From Phialocephala subalpina (Eukaryota; Ascomycota; Leotiomycetes; Helotiales; Mollisiaceae), in the NCBI GenBank assembly GCA_900073065.1, contig FJOG01000007.1:1539156-1603155 (forward strand): 64,000 nucleotides of DNA. Direction: 5' to 3'. The position numbers were made by a program, and so were the translations under genes. This document shows positions 20,901 through 33,600 of the stretch, in pieces; the stretch's first letter is position 1; each line of letters opens with the position of its first letter. The notes below the pieces were generated by a model. That model was not told the DNA's origin. It worked only from the letters and a program-made list of their open reading frames with translations, and made no database searches.

Positions 20901-23295
20901 CCAAGTTGCTGTATGACCTCCTCAGGAATCTTCGTCAAGTCCATACGGTCTCGAATTTTCTTCGTTGCCCGAGTGTCGGTTAGGGGACCATGGAAGTATA
21001 CCACCTGAGGATCGTCGTCTGGATGAAAAAATGGAAGAGGGCGTTTGATCGATATTGTATGACCTAACTTACCATAAATCCAAGTCTGGAACTTGTCCCA
21101 CCACTTAGTCTTTAGGCCCGCATGCGTCTCCTCGACCACCGATGTCATTTTTGGAGTCTCGTGAACCTCCGTTGACTTTTTGAGAGCTTGTTCGTAGTCA
21201 TCCCAAGCTTTCTTGAGGGCGGGGTACTGCAAATCTGCAAGCAATGTTTCCGCGTCCGTAACAAACTTCTCCCTGACCGTTGGATCGTCCGTAGTCAAGT
21301 CGGTTTGAAGCAAGTCGTTGATAGCCTTGGTATTTCTTCGCGCCAGGATCTCCGGATCACCGCTGGCAGTGGCTGGAAGCCGCCAATATAAGACGTCAGG
21401 TGTCTCGGGTTGCATTTGACATCGAGCGATCTTAATTTTGATATCTGTACCAAGTGTACTGACCCAATCATTCCACAATTTCCTGACTTCGGAGTCGATG
21501 GCGTTGAAGGTCATTTCATCAATAGTGCTGAGTATTTGGTTGGCAGCTCTCTTATTGCCGATAGTGATCCAAGGAATCAGCAGGCGTTGTAGCTTCGGAT
21601 AGGCGACTTGAATAAGCGCATTTTGGAGATCGGCGTCGCCATCGTCTCCGATCGATTTGCTGAGATTGGGGTTCTTTAGTTTCTTATTGATTTCAGTTTG
21701 CAATTTGCAAACTTCCGCTGGGATCTTGAGGTCCATGTTTGGTGATTTGCCATCCGGCATAGAATCCAAAGACCATGGCAGATATATGACGTTGGGGTCT
21801 GCCTCTGGTATCTCTCCAGGGCGAAGATATCTGAACTCCAATTGAAGTTGCCCCTTCGCGCTCTGTAGCCACAACTCCCTCGCAGCGTCTGCCTGTGTAT
21901 CGAGGTCCAGCCACTGCGCTTTATGAAAGTTTTCCAGCTCCTCTGGACTGTCAACCCCCAAGATCAACAATATATCATCCCTTTGCTTCTCAATATTGCG
22001 GATCGCCTCTGGCTGAAAGTCATGGACGAGAACCTCGAACTGTCTTTTTTGCGTCGGATTCAGGAGGCGCCATTCATAGTTGTTTGTCACAAGGTCGTTG
22101 AGAAGAGTGTTGATTTTTTCCAGTGTCTCGATTTGTGAGTCGCTAAGCACCCCTTCATCGACGTAAAATACTCCTGGCAAGTCAACTTCGACCTCATTCC
22201 AGGGTTTTCGAACGACTAGATATACTCCAGTATTGATGAAGCTTTGCAGCCACTGTGACTGCGCGTCTTGGAATGCTGCTGTGATACGATCCATTTCCTT
22301 GTTTTCTTCCTTAGTGAGCTTCCGAGGTTCTCTGACTGTCGTATCCAATCCAACGGTCTCAAGAAAATCGAGATACTGATCGTATAGAATCTTCAATTCA
22401 TTCGGGTAGTGGTAAGTGAGAAGATCTTCAAGCTCTTTGAATTGCTGTGGAGTCGGCTTCCTGACTTTCAACAGAGCATTGATCCTATCTTCTCTCTTGA
22501 CCAAGTAATCTGGGATGTAACCTCGATTAGGTCGATTTTTGATGTAATCCGGTGGTGGTGGAGGTATTTTGTACCAAGGTATGTCATCGACATCCGTGAG
22601 TCCCTTCTTCGGAATTCCCTTCGTCGGGTGCATCCAGAACGGGATGAAAGCCGGGTCTTGCATCGCCCAGCTGTAAGCTTTGCCTTCGATGTAGAGCAAA
22701 TTCTTGGTCTCATCAACGTCGTCAGGATTTTGCAATACATCACTTCTCATTGCCCGCAGGAAGTCATCGTGGTCGTCTTCGCGTTCGGTGGTGAAAGGAG
22801 GAGCATCATCTCTCATCTGACCATTGGTTCCAAAGGCTCGTCCTTCCTCCTTGATCAAGTCGATCGTATCGGCATTGATGAGTCGATTTGAAAATGGGTT
22901 CTTGGGAACTCTGTCGCGGCACTTGATGTCTTTCCAGCCGTCGTCAACCGTTTTCTGCCAGTCGCGTTGCTCCTCGAGCATAATCTTGACATCGCGAAGT
23001 TGGGCTGCATCGTAAATGAGATGCGGCTTGCTCTCGACATCAGCGATGAACTCTTCGATCTCGGTGATCTTGTCATCGAAATTTAGGAACCGGTCAGGAT
23101 CTTCGTCCGCGAGGAAGTTCTTAGCAGTTTCGAGGCGGTCATTTACTGAAGGCTGCGGATGGCCTTTGAATGAGTATTTGTTGGGGTCGGTGTCAGGGTT
23201 GGGTGTAGGATCTGGAGGTGGGCTGTGATCGTAACTGTTAACATGTGTTCTAAGAATATGTGGAGAGTCTGTAGATCTCACCCAGGGGCGGCCAT
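14994..23295 (-). CDS. Giant 2703-aa repeat protein of unknown function
   Basis: Minus strand; exons 23282-23295, 17924-23234, 16832-17871, 15879-16786 and 14994-15832 total 8112 bases, an exact multiple of three. The start ATG (M-A-A-P-G-Y-D-H) comes from a 14-base first exon. The 45-52 bp introns carry good GTAAGY or GTGAG donors and AG acceptors. Residues 1-1775 contain a degenerate module of about 130-160 residues. Each module has a helical stretch (I-N-x-L-L, then L-x-P-x-x-L), a W-x-x-S/W-x-x-W segment, and a short strand motif such as V-F-Y-V-D-E-G, V-I-Y-L-P-W, V-L-Y-W-R-L-P, V-V-Y-F-H-G-P or V-L-Y-L-E-D-P, near residues 350, 486, 620, 751, 1076, 1236 and 1380. A Ser/Thr-rich linker lies near 885-930. 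The last about 280 residues are acidic, then basic, and end R-R-A-S-P-R-K-K-S-K-K-C, a likely nuclear signal. No signal peptide or membrane segment is seen. I recognise no catalytic domain. Head to head with the gene at 23890. Confidence 0.85.
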
Positions 23296-23889
23296 CTTGG
23301 TCTGCCTGTCTTCACTCGTTCATAGGCGCCAAAGTCCACATCGACTGCAGTGCTGCTGAAAGCGCCCTTGAGGTGGTAGACCTGTAGTTCCGTAAACGCT
23401 GGTCTCTGCTCAGGTCGCGATGCTGTTCTGCACGATGTTTTCGACGTTCGCGAACGACGGGGCAGGATATGGGTTGTCTCAGGTCCTGCATTCCTTGCCG
23501 CTTATGGAATATCAACAAAGTTGGAATGTAACTAGTGATCTTAGCGACGATATTCCAACCCCTCCAATAATCCAAATTCCAGAACCTGCTAGAGATGAAG
23601 ACCCTTAACCTGGGGTTGCTACTCATCATGTGATATCGCGAGGCTGGAGACTCTCTTCCTTCCGCTTTCGACCATGCTTCTCTCCATCGACTCCACAACC
23701 TTATCGATACGAAAGCAGTTCCTCTTCACCAAAACAGCAACTTCGACCTCGTAACCATGGCTATAACTATAGCACAGCACTGTGCCCCATCATCAGGATG
23801 TATCTTGCTGATACTTGAATCTGATAACCCGCAATTGCAGGACCAACTCATCAAGCATTTTCAACACTCTCCAGCACTAGCTAGCAGCC
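23296..23889. promoter_or_regulatory. Divergent promoter of giant gene and retropepsin-like gene
   Basis: 594 bases separate the two opposite start codons, so both promoters must overlap or abut here. No TATA box or known operator is obvious. Open stretches inside it have no recognisable domain. Confidence 0.5.
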
Positions 23890-25805
23890 ATGGTCTCAAC
23901 ACGCATTCAAACAGGAGCCATCAACACCAAGAAGTACACACCACTCAACATCTCCCTCCATGACCTCTCCCTAAGCAGCCCAACAACGCCAACACGTGCC
24001 AGCTATCGCAGAAAAGGTCCAGGATCACCAACGAAGATCACCAAGCCCACATCTCCACGAAGAGCAGGCCGCAAAGGATCACTCGTCAGAGGAGCTGCTG
24101 CAAGACTGACCAACGCCGAACTATCATTGCTCGACACCTCTTTGAGACATGGTACTGGCAGAGCACGAAAAACTCCACCAACTCCCACTGTCCGAAGACC
24201 AACTGCACCAAAGAGGCCCTCAAGAAAATCCAAACGCTCAAGCAATGTCGCATCCACAAGTCAGCAACCACCCATCGACATGTGTCCCGGAAACGCCATC
24301 TTCCCCTCGGCCATCTTCGGCGCCAAAGAAGAAGTCGGTCTCTCCAAAATCGGTCGAGCAGACAAGGAGATCAAGCAGTGGGAAGAGATCCTCGTGACGC
24401 ATCAAGAGAACGTCCCAGACTTGGTGCCCATCGTCGAAGAGAGATTGCAAGCCGCCAAAGACAGGCGGGCCTGTATCGATGAGAGTCTTCTTGAGAACCT
24501 CCAAGTTGGGTAAGTCAAACAACAACTCAATGTCGATGACAATGCTAACAACCTCGCAGAGATATCAACCCCGCCGCAACAGCCATCAAGAAGCGGCTCG
24601 AGACTTTGCAATGGGCACTTGAAACCTCGAAATTCGAACCAGAAACCGAAAACATCAAAGTCGCCATAGCTGCCTACCACTCCGGCACCATCACCTACAC
24701 CTCCCACTACACCCTCATCTACGCTACCCACATCGTCGACACAGCACCCACCTACCTCTCCTTCACCACCGACCGCTCCTCCTGTCTCGACCGCTACCTC
24801 TCTCTCTACGGCCCCGGCTGGCTGTGGTTCGAACCACCCCTTAATATCCACCCCGACACCCTCCCCAAATCCCACATGGCAACAGCAGCCCTGGCCCGCT
24901 CCGACGAATGGTCCAGCATGGGCCCCTACTACGTAAACCAAGGATTCTGGAAACGAGCCGGATTCGTTCGACGAATGTTGCAAACCGCAGTCGCCACGCC
25001 ATCAAAATTCGAAACCAACTTCATCCGCGACCCCCTCGACCCCACGCTCATAGACTGCCAACTCGACGGTCCCAGATTATCGTTTCGTTCGTTACTTGAT
25101 AGCGGAGCTACGTTCCCAACATTACACACAGAAGATCTCCGAGATCTAGGCATCCAATCCGATACTTATGGGGCACAATCCGTAATGACGTTGCAAACTG
25201 CTAACGGACTCGCTACTACGCGTCTCTGGGAACTATTCGTCTGCGTTCTCGACGAAGACGGGAAACAGCTCGTTGATCCTAATGATGCCGTTTGGCCTTT
25301 AAGTCATCATTACTTGGGAGGATTATGTCCGGTGATTGAGAGTGTGAATGATATGCAATACGACGAGAACGGACTTGAGATCGCAAATAGGTTGAGTGGA
25401 ATGGTCCCGTTTTTAGCATGCTATATCGCCTCTGCCCCAACTCGAAACTATTTGTTCCTCGGTGAAGACCGTAACGATGTTCTTGGTTCGCACCGTATGC
25501 CAGGACAAAAGAAATGGGCGATCGAATTACCAACCATCAAGCCCGGGTTACCATTCGATAGATACGGAAACCCGAAAGTAAGCTTCGATCATAGGGACGG
25601 GATGATTGTTGATGAGGATAGTAGGGTGTTGAAACATGTGTCTAATATTACGTTTTTGAGGGGTCAGATAAATGAGGTTACGGTGGAGAGTAATCCGGGA
25701 GCGAGACAGGTGGATAATGCGTTGAGAAATTTTGGGGGCGTGCCGGGCAGTTTTGGGAATCTGAGTGCGGCTGGTGGTGGTGGGACGGGGGGTGGGAGTG
25801 GTTGA
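23890..25805 (+). CDS. Retropepsin-like aspartyl-protease-domain protein, 621 aa
   Basis: Exons 23890-24509 and 24560-25805; the 50-bp intron has a GTAAGT donor, GCTAAC branch and GCAG acceptor. Residues 1-140 are basic and rich in Ser, Pro, Arg and Thr, probably disordered. Residues about 160-330 are helical, with I-V-D-T-A-P-T-Y and G-P-G-W-L-W-F-E-P-P. The key motif is L-L-D-S-G-A-T-F-P-T-L at about 385-395, with Asp387-Ser-Gly-Ala-Thr, the active-site loop of retroviral-type aspartic proteases (A2/retropepsin fold). A downstream Y-L-G-G-L could serve as the hydrophobic-Gly motif of that fold. There is no reverse transcriptase, integrase or Gag zinc knuckle nearby, so this is a stand-alone cellular gene, not a retrotransposon. 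The Gly-rich tail is low complexity. Substrate unknown; activity is plausible but unproven. Confidence 0.75.
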
Positions 25806-27261
25806 GTTTTTGATGTTGTGAAGTTGAGCTTGAAGCTGAGATAGATAATGTTGGGAAAGTAGAAGAGCATGGTGTTAGGAGTGAAGCAATCTGCAGCATA
25901 AACATTTAATCGAACACTGGAAATTAATCAAACACAGAATTCCCTTCATCTCTCAGCACTCGCTTGTCGTTTCCCAATTCTCGCATGCAACATGAAATTC
26001 AAACATCTCAAACATCCCCGCGTTTTCTTCTTTCCAAGATCTTAATTGAACGAAATCTAGAACAGATCGTCACGCCCTTCCTTCATCGCCTCGTGACAGG
26101 AGGAGAAATTTCAATTTCAATTTCAATCTCAACGCCAATTTTCGAGAATAAAATTGAACAATAGGAAGCATTCTTGGCCCCGTTGACGTGGAAAGGAGAG
26201 GGGACATGCATTCCTGTCTTGGAATTTAGGGTTGAGATCTGTACAGCCAACCACACCGCTTTGAACAATGGCGCGCGGTCTAACACATGGCGAGGAACGG
26301 AGGCCCAGGCCCAGGCCTAGATCTGTATGCGCAAGTACGTTCGAGGGTGGGACAAGATTGAAGGGACGAAGTATCAAGACAAGGAAAGTTTTTCTGATGT
26401 TGCTCCACTTGGAGGACTTGGACTGGCTTGAGGGAATGGAAAGCACGATCAAGGAGAAGAAGAATAATTTGAGGCACAAATTTGTTTGCATGCCCTCGCA
26501 TTACTACTTTAGCTAATTGCCTGTCTCCACTGCATGCCCATTACCCCTTCTCACCATGGCTGGCAAAACCACGACCAAGCAAGCTCGGGTATCAAATCCA
26601 CCTACGCTTGCATTGCATATCCAGACCTATCCATCCCACAACGCACAGCAGGCTTTGTGAAATTATCCAGATCCAGTCACCTATGCAAATTAAAGCAACC
26701 TCCCTCTCTCTCCCATCATCCATTTCCCGGTGAAGGAAACATGGAGATGTGTAGTAGTAGCAATCTATCCTATTCCCATCCTTTGCATGGTCCATATCCA
26801 TCCCATGCCAATCTCCAGTTTTGTGTTCCGCTCCATCTTCCATTCCATCCATGCTTTTCGCAGTCGCCATATTCGAGAATTTTGTGCTGTGCAGGAATGG
26901 TATTCGCTCATCAAAGGTATTGATCCGTGCTTCCTGTGGGAGGAAATATTCGGATATCGAAGAAGTAAAAGGAAAGTGAAAAAGCAGATCGCTAACAAAC
27001 AAACGACAAACAGGTGATGTGCCAGGAGAGTTGAAATCAAATCGCTAATGCCGAGACGAGGAATTGGTGAAGGAAACGCTGATGCTGCCACACAGATGAA
27101 TTTCTTTTGGGGACGATTTTGGTTTGCCGTGTTCCGAGAAATGTGAAAAATTCCGCACAATCGATACAATTGTGGTACATAGGAGAGGTTGGTGGAATAT
27201 CGGTGACTCGAGATGCAGTAGTATGTCTGCATCAGAGAAGTGAAGTAGATGGCGGTGCAAA
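25806..27261. other. Convergent intergenic region, 1.4 kb
   Basis: The 3' flanks of the retropepsin-like gene and the G1 cyclin face each other. Open stretches are short and overlap on both strands. A small AATTTC hexamer array lies at 26105-26130. I see no gene. Confidence 0.45.
26105..26130. repeat. Short AATTTC hexamer microsatellite
   Basis: About four imperfect units of AATTTC/AATCTC in a row. Confidence 0.5.
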
Positions 27262-28498
27262 TCAATGCATCATCACATCGTGGTGGTAGGGTTGGTACTG
27301 CTGTGGCTGAACATAGGGGTTGTGCCCCGACGGCGTCGGTGTAACTGGACATCGTGGTGCTTGATGGTAGCCCTTGTTCTCGCCATTCATGAAGTATTCG
27401 CCTTCCGGGGTGATAGGAGGAGTCATGTAACCATTGACCACATTGCCATAAGGTTGCTTTTGTGGGGTGCCTGGGTACATCTCCTGGTTGTAGATGGGCT
27501 TCTGTTGCATGGCAGGCTCGCATGGTGGCGTAGGTGGGCTAGCTCTCCTGTTCATGGCTTCCTGCTTTTGGATGGTACGCTCGAGGGTTTCGGCCACTCG
27601 TGACATGGAGGGTGAGACATACTTTCGGAAGAGGACCTGAGATGGAGTGCGAACCTTGGTCGAGAGCTTGACGATGACATCGCTGACCTCGAAATCCTGG
27701 CCTTCAAAGGGGTCGGACCGGCCAAGGATATTTCGGGCGAGGGCCAATGATGCACGAGCCATGACTGAAGGCTTCCTTGAAACAAAATCCTTGTGGTACA
27801 TGGCAATCTCGCAGAGGTACCACGACATATGCTCGACCTCGAGATCTTCGTATGCCGGGTTGTCCTTGAAGGCGATCTGCAGGAAGCTGTCGACAGTAGG
27901 GTGCCCAATCATCCACTCCAACGTATTCAGGACATGCCATTCCATTTGCGTAAACATATCCTCATCGTAAAGAGAGCAGCACATCGACTTCAACTCCCGG
28001 ATCATTGGTACTCTCTCTTTCCTGTCACCATACTTGGCAGCGATCAGAAGCGCAGCACATCCGACCAGCTGGTAGTGTCTCTTGTAGACAACGCGCTTTG
28101 AACAGTATCGGTCGAGGAGATTGACCGCGAGGAAAAGGGTTTCGGGAAGGAGTTGGAATGCAGCATGTGCTTCGATCAGGAAGTCGATGAGATACGGTCT
28201 CATGAACCACTGGATCTCTTGTTGGATGTCGATGGAGGCAACGTCAGGAAGGGTCTCGTTCTGGAGGAAGGTTAGCAAAAGAAGTTAAAAGTGAAGACCA
28301 AGGCTTATTGACCTCCATGTGCTTCATGTGTCCAATGATGTCCTCCAAGTAAGCTTCGGACGCCTGTCTCGACAATTCGTTCGCCATGGCTTCTTGTTTC
28401 CGGCGACCAATGATCTTCGTGTAGTCGTGTCCGCTGCGCTGTGGGTAGGCATCTTCAACGAAGAAGGTCTCGCACGGTTGTTGATGGTGATAAGCCAT
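27262..28498 (-). CDS. G1/S-specific cyclin (Cln/Puc1 type)
   Basis: Minus strand; exons 28313-28498 and 27262-28260 give 394 aa. The 52-bp intron ends CTAACCTTTCCTCCAG. The N-terminal cyclin box is clear: R-P-Y-L-I-D-F-L-I-E-A-H-A-A-F, then L-L-D-R-Y-C-S-K-R, H-Y-Q-L-V-G-C-A-A-L-L-I-A-A-K-Y-G-D, and E-M-E-like Q-M-E-W-H-V-L-N-T-L. This is the signature of fungal G1 cyclins (Cln1-3 of budding yeast, Puc1 of fission yeast). These bind the Cdc28/Cdk1 kinase and drive commitment to division. A second all-helical cyclin fold spans about residues 165-260. The C-terminal 100 residues are rich in Pro, Gln and Tyr and contain several S/T-P sites and P-x-T-P motifs, the usual place for phosphorylation-controlled turnover. 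It is preceded by an unusually long gene-free stretch. Confidence 0.9.
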
Positions 28499-30650
28499 GA
28501 TGAAGGTGAAAGGGTTTCGAGTTTGAAAGAGTGGACGTCAAGTTCTCCAGGAGCTTCGACCGACAGTGCTCGGTAGACACTGACTGGATTGTAGGAAAGG
28601 AATGTACTGAATCGTTCTAGCAAGAAATCTCGGCTTTGTCGAGGAATTAGAAGATTAGAGAGTGTTTGGTGAATTAGATCAAATGAATGACAGAGGACGA
28701 GTCGAAACTGTCGATCGACGTGAAAGTCGTGGTATCCAGAGTGACGAAGACTTGGTAGTTAAGTTAAGTCACTTTCGGAGATCTGATGGATGCATGGGTT
28801 AGTAAAATAAAACCTCGAGATTAAGTGGAGCGAGGGATGCAAGCCACAGTCCGCCAGCCGTGCAGCGAAGAGGAGAGTGTGCTGGTTGTGGAGTGAGAAT
28901 GTTCTCTGCAGGACGGAGAACGTACCGACAAATTGGAAGACTGGAAGATCTCGATCCTGTACGGAGGTATCTCCCTTGCCTGACTTGAACCTGAGTGCCT
29001 GACAATTGTCCAAGTGCGAGGATTGTGTAGTAATCTGCGAGAGAAGGCGGGATGAACGAGTGAACGTCTCCAGCCTTGGCTCTTGCGTGTGTGGAGGTGG
29101 GAAGATGCCGGGTCGTCGAGGGAGATGTCTGGAGAATGCCACCAGATACGCGACCGTTGGCATGCAAATGCTAGGCAAGGGCGACGATTAGCCTATGAAC
29201 AATGCTGAACGAGAACGAGAGCAAGACGAAAGGAGATAGGGCTGGGAATCTGGATGCTCAAAGCTCACCTTTATATGTCGAGTATCGTGGTTGTCTGCGG
29301 GTGGATCGCAATCTTAAAATTGGATTGATGCCGAGTCCAGGAACCTCCTTGACACAGCAGACAAAGCCAAATTTGCAGATTATCGACCGTGATATCGGTC
29401 GTAATGATCGTGAATTGAACTTCAAGCTGTCAACGCGAGTTCTGCGGGTCCAGTGAAAGGGTGAGGTACTTTGCAGACACAAATTGTAGAGGGGGTTGTT
29501 TCAGTTCGAGGATGATCGAATTTCGAAGATTGACGTCGACGAAGTTCGAAGATGGAGTCGAACAAAGAGGAGGTAGAGAGAGGGATTGAGGGTTTCGAGT
29601 GGTGTGGTCGAAGGTGAATAGTTCGAGCACTGGTGAGTTTTCCTGGCGGAGCTGACAGTTACTCTGGATAGACGAGAGGAGCGAAAACGATGGTGCAGTC
29701 GAGCATCACCCGGGATCACTTTCTTCTTCTCGCTTCTAGTAACACGGTATCAATTGCCCTGTCGGATGAGCCTCCTTCCCTCGAGATGTATGGGTATGAG
29801 GGGGAGAGGAGGAGAGGGAGTGAGGAGGTTAAAGGACGAGAGACGAGCAGAGCAGAACAGAGAGCCGTGTGTCGTGGTGAGAAGTGGTACATGGAGTGGA
29901 TTCCGGGCTAATGCGCAATAGGAATAGTGGGCTACACCGGGCAAAGGAGTACAAGCGACGTGCTAGGGAGGGCTCAAGGCTAGCAGCGTGCACCATCCCA
30001 GACAGGCCTGTGAGCTCTGAGCCTGTGAGGTCTCTGCCATTGATTTCTCGGCTTGGCTGTGGAGTGGAGACGATGGGACTGGGACAATGGCACCGAGGGG
30101 GAAGCGGCAGGTCGACAAGGGCAGCGAGGAGCGTGAGAGCAGCAAGCCAGTCAGGGGACGGGATTCAGCAGTTTGAATGAGTGCCAGCCAGTCAGTGTGC
30201 ACCGCTCAGTTGTTTGAACCAGCCAGAGATTCTCGCTACTTGGTGTTCGATGTACCAGAGACAGCTCGAAAACCGAGATCAGAGGCCGTGAGAGACACGC
30301 GAAGACCACAAAGGAGGCCACGCAGAGAAGACCACTCAGCAAGCCTTCCATGGCGAATCGTCCACTGACACCGTAGGCCAACCTGGGACGGGGCCAGTGG
30401 GGGTGCTGCTTGAATGCATCCCTATGAGCTGAGGGACGCTGCTTCAATGTCTCTCCTGTCTCGAATCGCTGCTGCTTTAACGCCCCCCCCTCCCCTCGTA
30501 CTGTGCCTCGCCGCGCTCTCTTCTCCCGCCAGCTGCCCCCCATACTCTAACAGCAGCCAGCGCCAGACAGGCGTCGCCCTCTCCGCCGGGAGGAAGGCTT
30601 CAAGCCCTCAACCTTGATCAAAACCGCGTTTCGGCCACTGACTGGGTGGA
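28499..30650 (-). promoter_or_regulatory. Probable long leader and promoter of the G1 cyclin
   Basis: Read on the minus strand, roughly 29,450-29,750 is strongly pyrimidine-rich with CCTC and CTTC runs, typical of fungal transcription start and leader sequence. If this belongs to the cyclin, its 5' untranslated region would be about 1 kb, with upstream ATGs. G1 cyclins often have long leaders under translational control. The transcript start is inferred, not seen. Confidence 0.35.
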
Positions 30651-33600
30651 GGTCGACATCCATCAACTCAGCACCAGAACACGCTTCACACGCTTCGCAC
30701 GCTTCACGCCAAAACACGCGAATCCCTCATCACCACTGGCTGAAGCTACTCCTGGCCAAATGCACGCACTTTCAGTCCGTCAGGCCAGGAACAAGGTTAC
30801 ATCTCGAGTTTCTTGGATCTGATCTCAGTTCGATGCTTCATTGGTCCCGGCTATCCTGAATCCATCGACACAAATGGTGTTGGCTGGCCTCTGGTGGCTC
30901 GACACTGCAGCAGACCCATACCCTTGAACCTGCAGCCAAAGACAGCGACAGCACAGCTCATATTCAAGGAACAATGGCTTTTGATACATGGCCGCGCCGA
31001 CGGGTCAACGAATCGTTCCTCGGCTCTGTATGTCATCCCCGATTACGATGTGTTTCTTGCAGCGTCCCATTTATGCAAGCACTTTGGCACGCGTGCAGTC
31101 AGGTTGGTCACGAAGGCAGAGGCCCGCTGGGAACGAATCTCAGCACAATAAACAATCGGGAACAATCAACATGAGATCTTGCAGCTGCATCATCATCCAT
31201 TGTCGTGTTTTGCCCAGCCCTGTGACTGCTGTACGATCTTCGGTATGGATAGCTTCATGCACTGTGGAATGAGTCCAAACCAAGCCAGACAGGTTTCCAG
31301 AAGCCGAGGACCCGTCACAGCAATCCTTTTCCGAAGAGGTTATGAAGTCGCGTGCATACCGGTAATAACGGAGCATTGGTCTAATCAGATAGCTGAAGTT
31401 CATTGCGCTTATAATACGGAGAATTATCAGCTTCATTATCGTCCCGATTAGGCAATCTCCCCTTCAGCAAGTTTATGTGCAGTACAAACTCACTGTACGA
31501 AGCCTCCTTCAATCACCCACATCTCCGCTCAACATCGTATTCAGGAACCAATTCATCCTCAAGACACTCACCGCATTCTCTTTCACATTATCAGCACGCC
31601 TCTATATCTAGCGGTTCAAAAACTCTTCCAATCATGTCCCTCTCCCGCCACCCGAAATACAATCGAGTCCCTGCATCAACTTTCCCATGGAGAAACTCTC
31701 TGGACCAGAATTTTACAACACATCAACATGCGCAATCAACCTGATCTGCGACCCTACTCTAAACCTAGATTTAGAGGGCAATCTTTATTTCTAGACGCGT
31801 CCTATCCTTCAGATTCACATATCATGATCTTCAATCTTGAAATTCCCCTCTGGTGCCATCGCATCTCAGCCCCTGGCTCACGCCATGATTGGCGCTGCAT
31901 CAAAGGCCTAGAAAGTCGGCCTTCCTGTCAAGCCTTCAGACCAGCAGTTCCGGCCCATCATCAAGCCAGTGAAGCATGAAATACAATCTAGATATGATGC
32001 GATTCGAGACCTGTGTTTGTGTTCAAGATTGTATCCAGACAATCCGTTTGCCGTTCTTCAAACGGGCCGTGAGAATTCAGCCAGAGCGCAGATTCAATTT
32101 CGCAGATTCCCGTTGAACAACACCGAATTGCTTCAACTTCCCTCATCGAATCGAATCATGCCCCTGGCGCGAGTTGATCCCAAGTATCGGTACCTACTTT
32201 TCCTACCGTTCCAATACTTTCCCTGTCCAATAATTCTCTATTGCCTCCCAGATTTCGAGATACGCTACGGTGTAAACCTTCAAAAAGGGGATTTAGGGGA
32301 CAAGATGCATAAATTCACAATTCCATCTCTCACAAAATGTGGAGAACACCACTAATCCACCCCACTTTCTCCCTAAATAAAGCTCTGCATAAGGCTCAAG
32401 CACAAGAAATAATTTCATTGCGTCATTTTTGTCCTCCACACCTCGAAAAATTACACGCGTGCTCAAAGCCTCAAATTCCCCTTTCCATTTCATCTAGAAA
32501 TACACTTCACATGCGAACCTTAATAGAAGCTCTATAATAATGCTTCGTGTTCATTCAGTTCATCCAATCTTCCGTACCGTCTAGATCCCCTCAATCATGT
32601 ATATCAAAAATGGCATATACCTCCATCGCTTGCCCTCCTTCGTTTCCCACTTGCCAAAATAATTCCGTCGTCCAAACTTGAACTAGTTTCCCAGCCCCTC
32701 CACCTCCACCTCTCACACTCAATTCGCCGCACCTCTCACGCGTCATCCTAGAAACAACACGCAGAGACGCGGCGCGTTGGAGTGATTTTCGGAATTCCAA
32801 TCTACAGAGCCGCCAGTCCCCAGCGCCGTGCTAAAGCTGCAGTCGTCTACTGCACAGACGGGAGAGCTCCTTGTTCTCTTGCATCGGTAGCTGCAGAATA
32901 GATTCAAACCAGCGACGTGAGTGGGAATGCAAATCAGGGTTTCTTGAACCTAAATTCTCTCCCAGTCTCAAGGTGGGTGATTGGATAGAATTGCTGATTG
33001 AGCAGACGCGGAGAAAAGCAAGGTGAGGCTTGATAGATCTGGATTCGATCTGAAGAAGCAAGTTTGAAGGGATCAAATAAGAGGAGGGGTTCCAGAATAG
33101 AAAGTACCTTGGCCTTGGTACCTTCCGTTCCATCGAATTGATCAATTAGACATTGAAACATTACTGGGCGAAACGCATTCATTAGAATTAGAATTATTGA
33201 TTGGCGCACCATCTTGCATGTTCTTCTGAGCCTCACATCCAGCTCATCTCCACCGCATACACGCAAAGCAGCCCAAACTCACACTTCGCATCAAATCCAT
33301 TTTTACACCACCTCACGCTCACCTCAAACCTCAGCTTCGGTCGTTTCCAACCGAAACACTTATCTCACCTCACTTCAATTTCGCCTGCACATCAAAATCC
33401 ACAATACAGTGCAGTGCAAAGTCCGAGTTCAAACGCAACGTCAGAATGTCTCGGGTACTGGTCGGGTGCGGAGCGGAACGGCGATGGGAATAGCATCATC
33501 AGAAAAAAAAAGTCTGCGCTCTCACCGTGCGAGATGGATGCGAGGAGGACCAGTCGCGATGGCAACACTATAAAACTCTGAGGATGCCTCCACTTGAGTA

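Noticed and set aside
15004..23016. Several plus-strand open frames opposite the giant gene
   Set aside because: They are antisense shadows of a long, well-supported coding region and lack start context or domains.
30151..30543. 130-codon minus-strand open frame
   Set aside because: Low-complexity Arg/Gly/Leu composition in a GC-skewed stretch; no recognisable feature.
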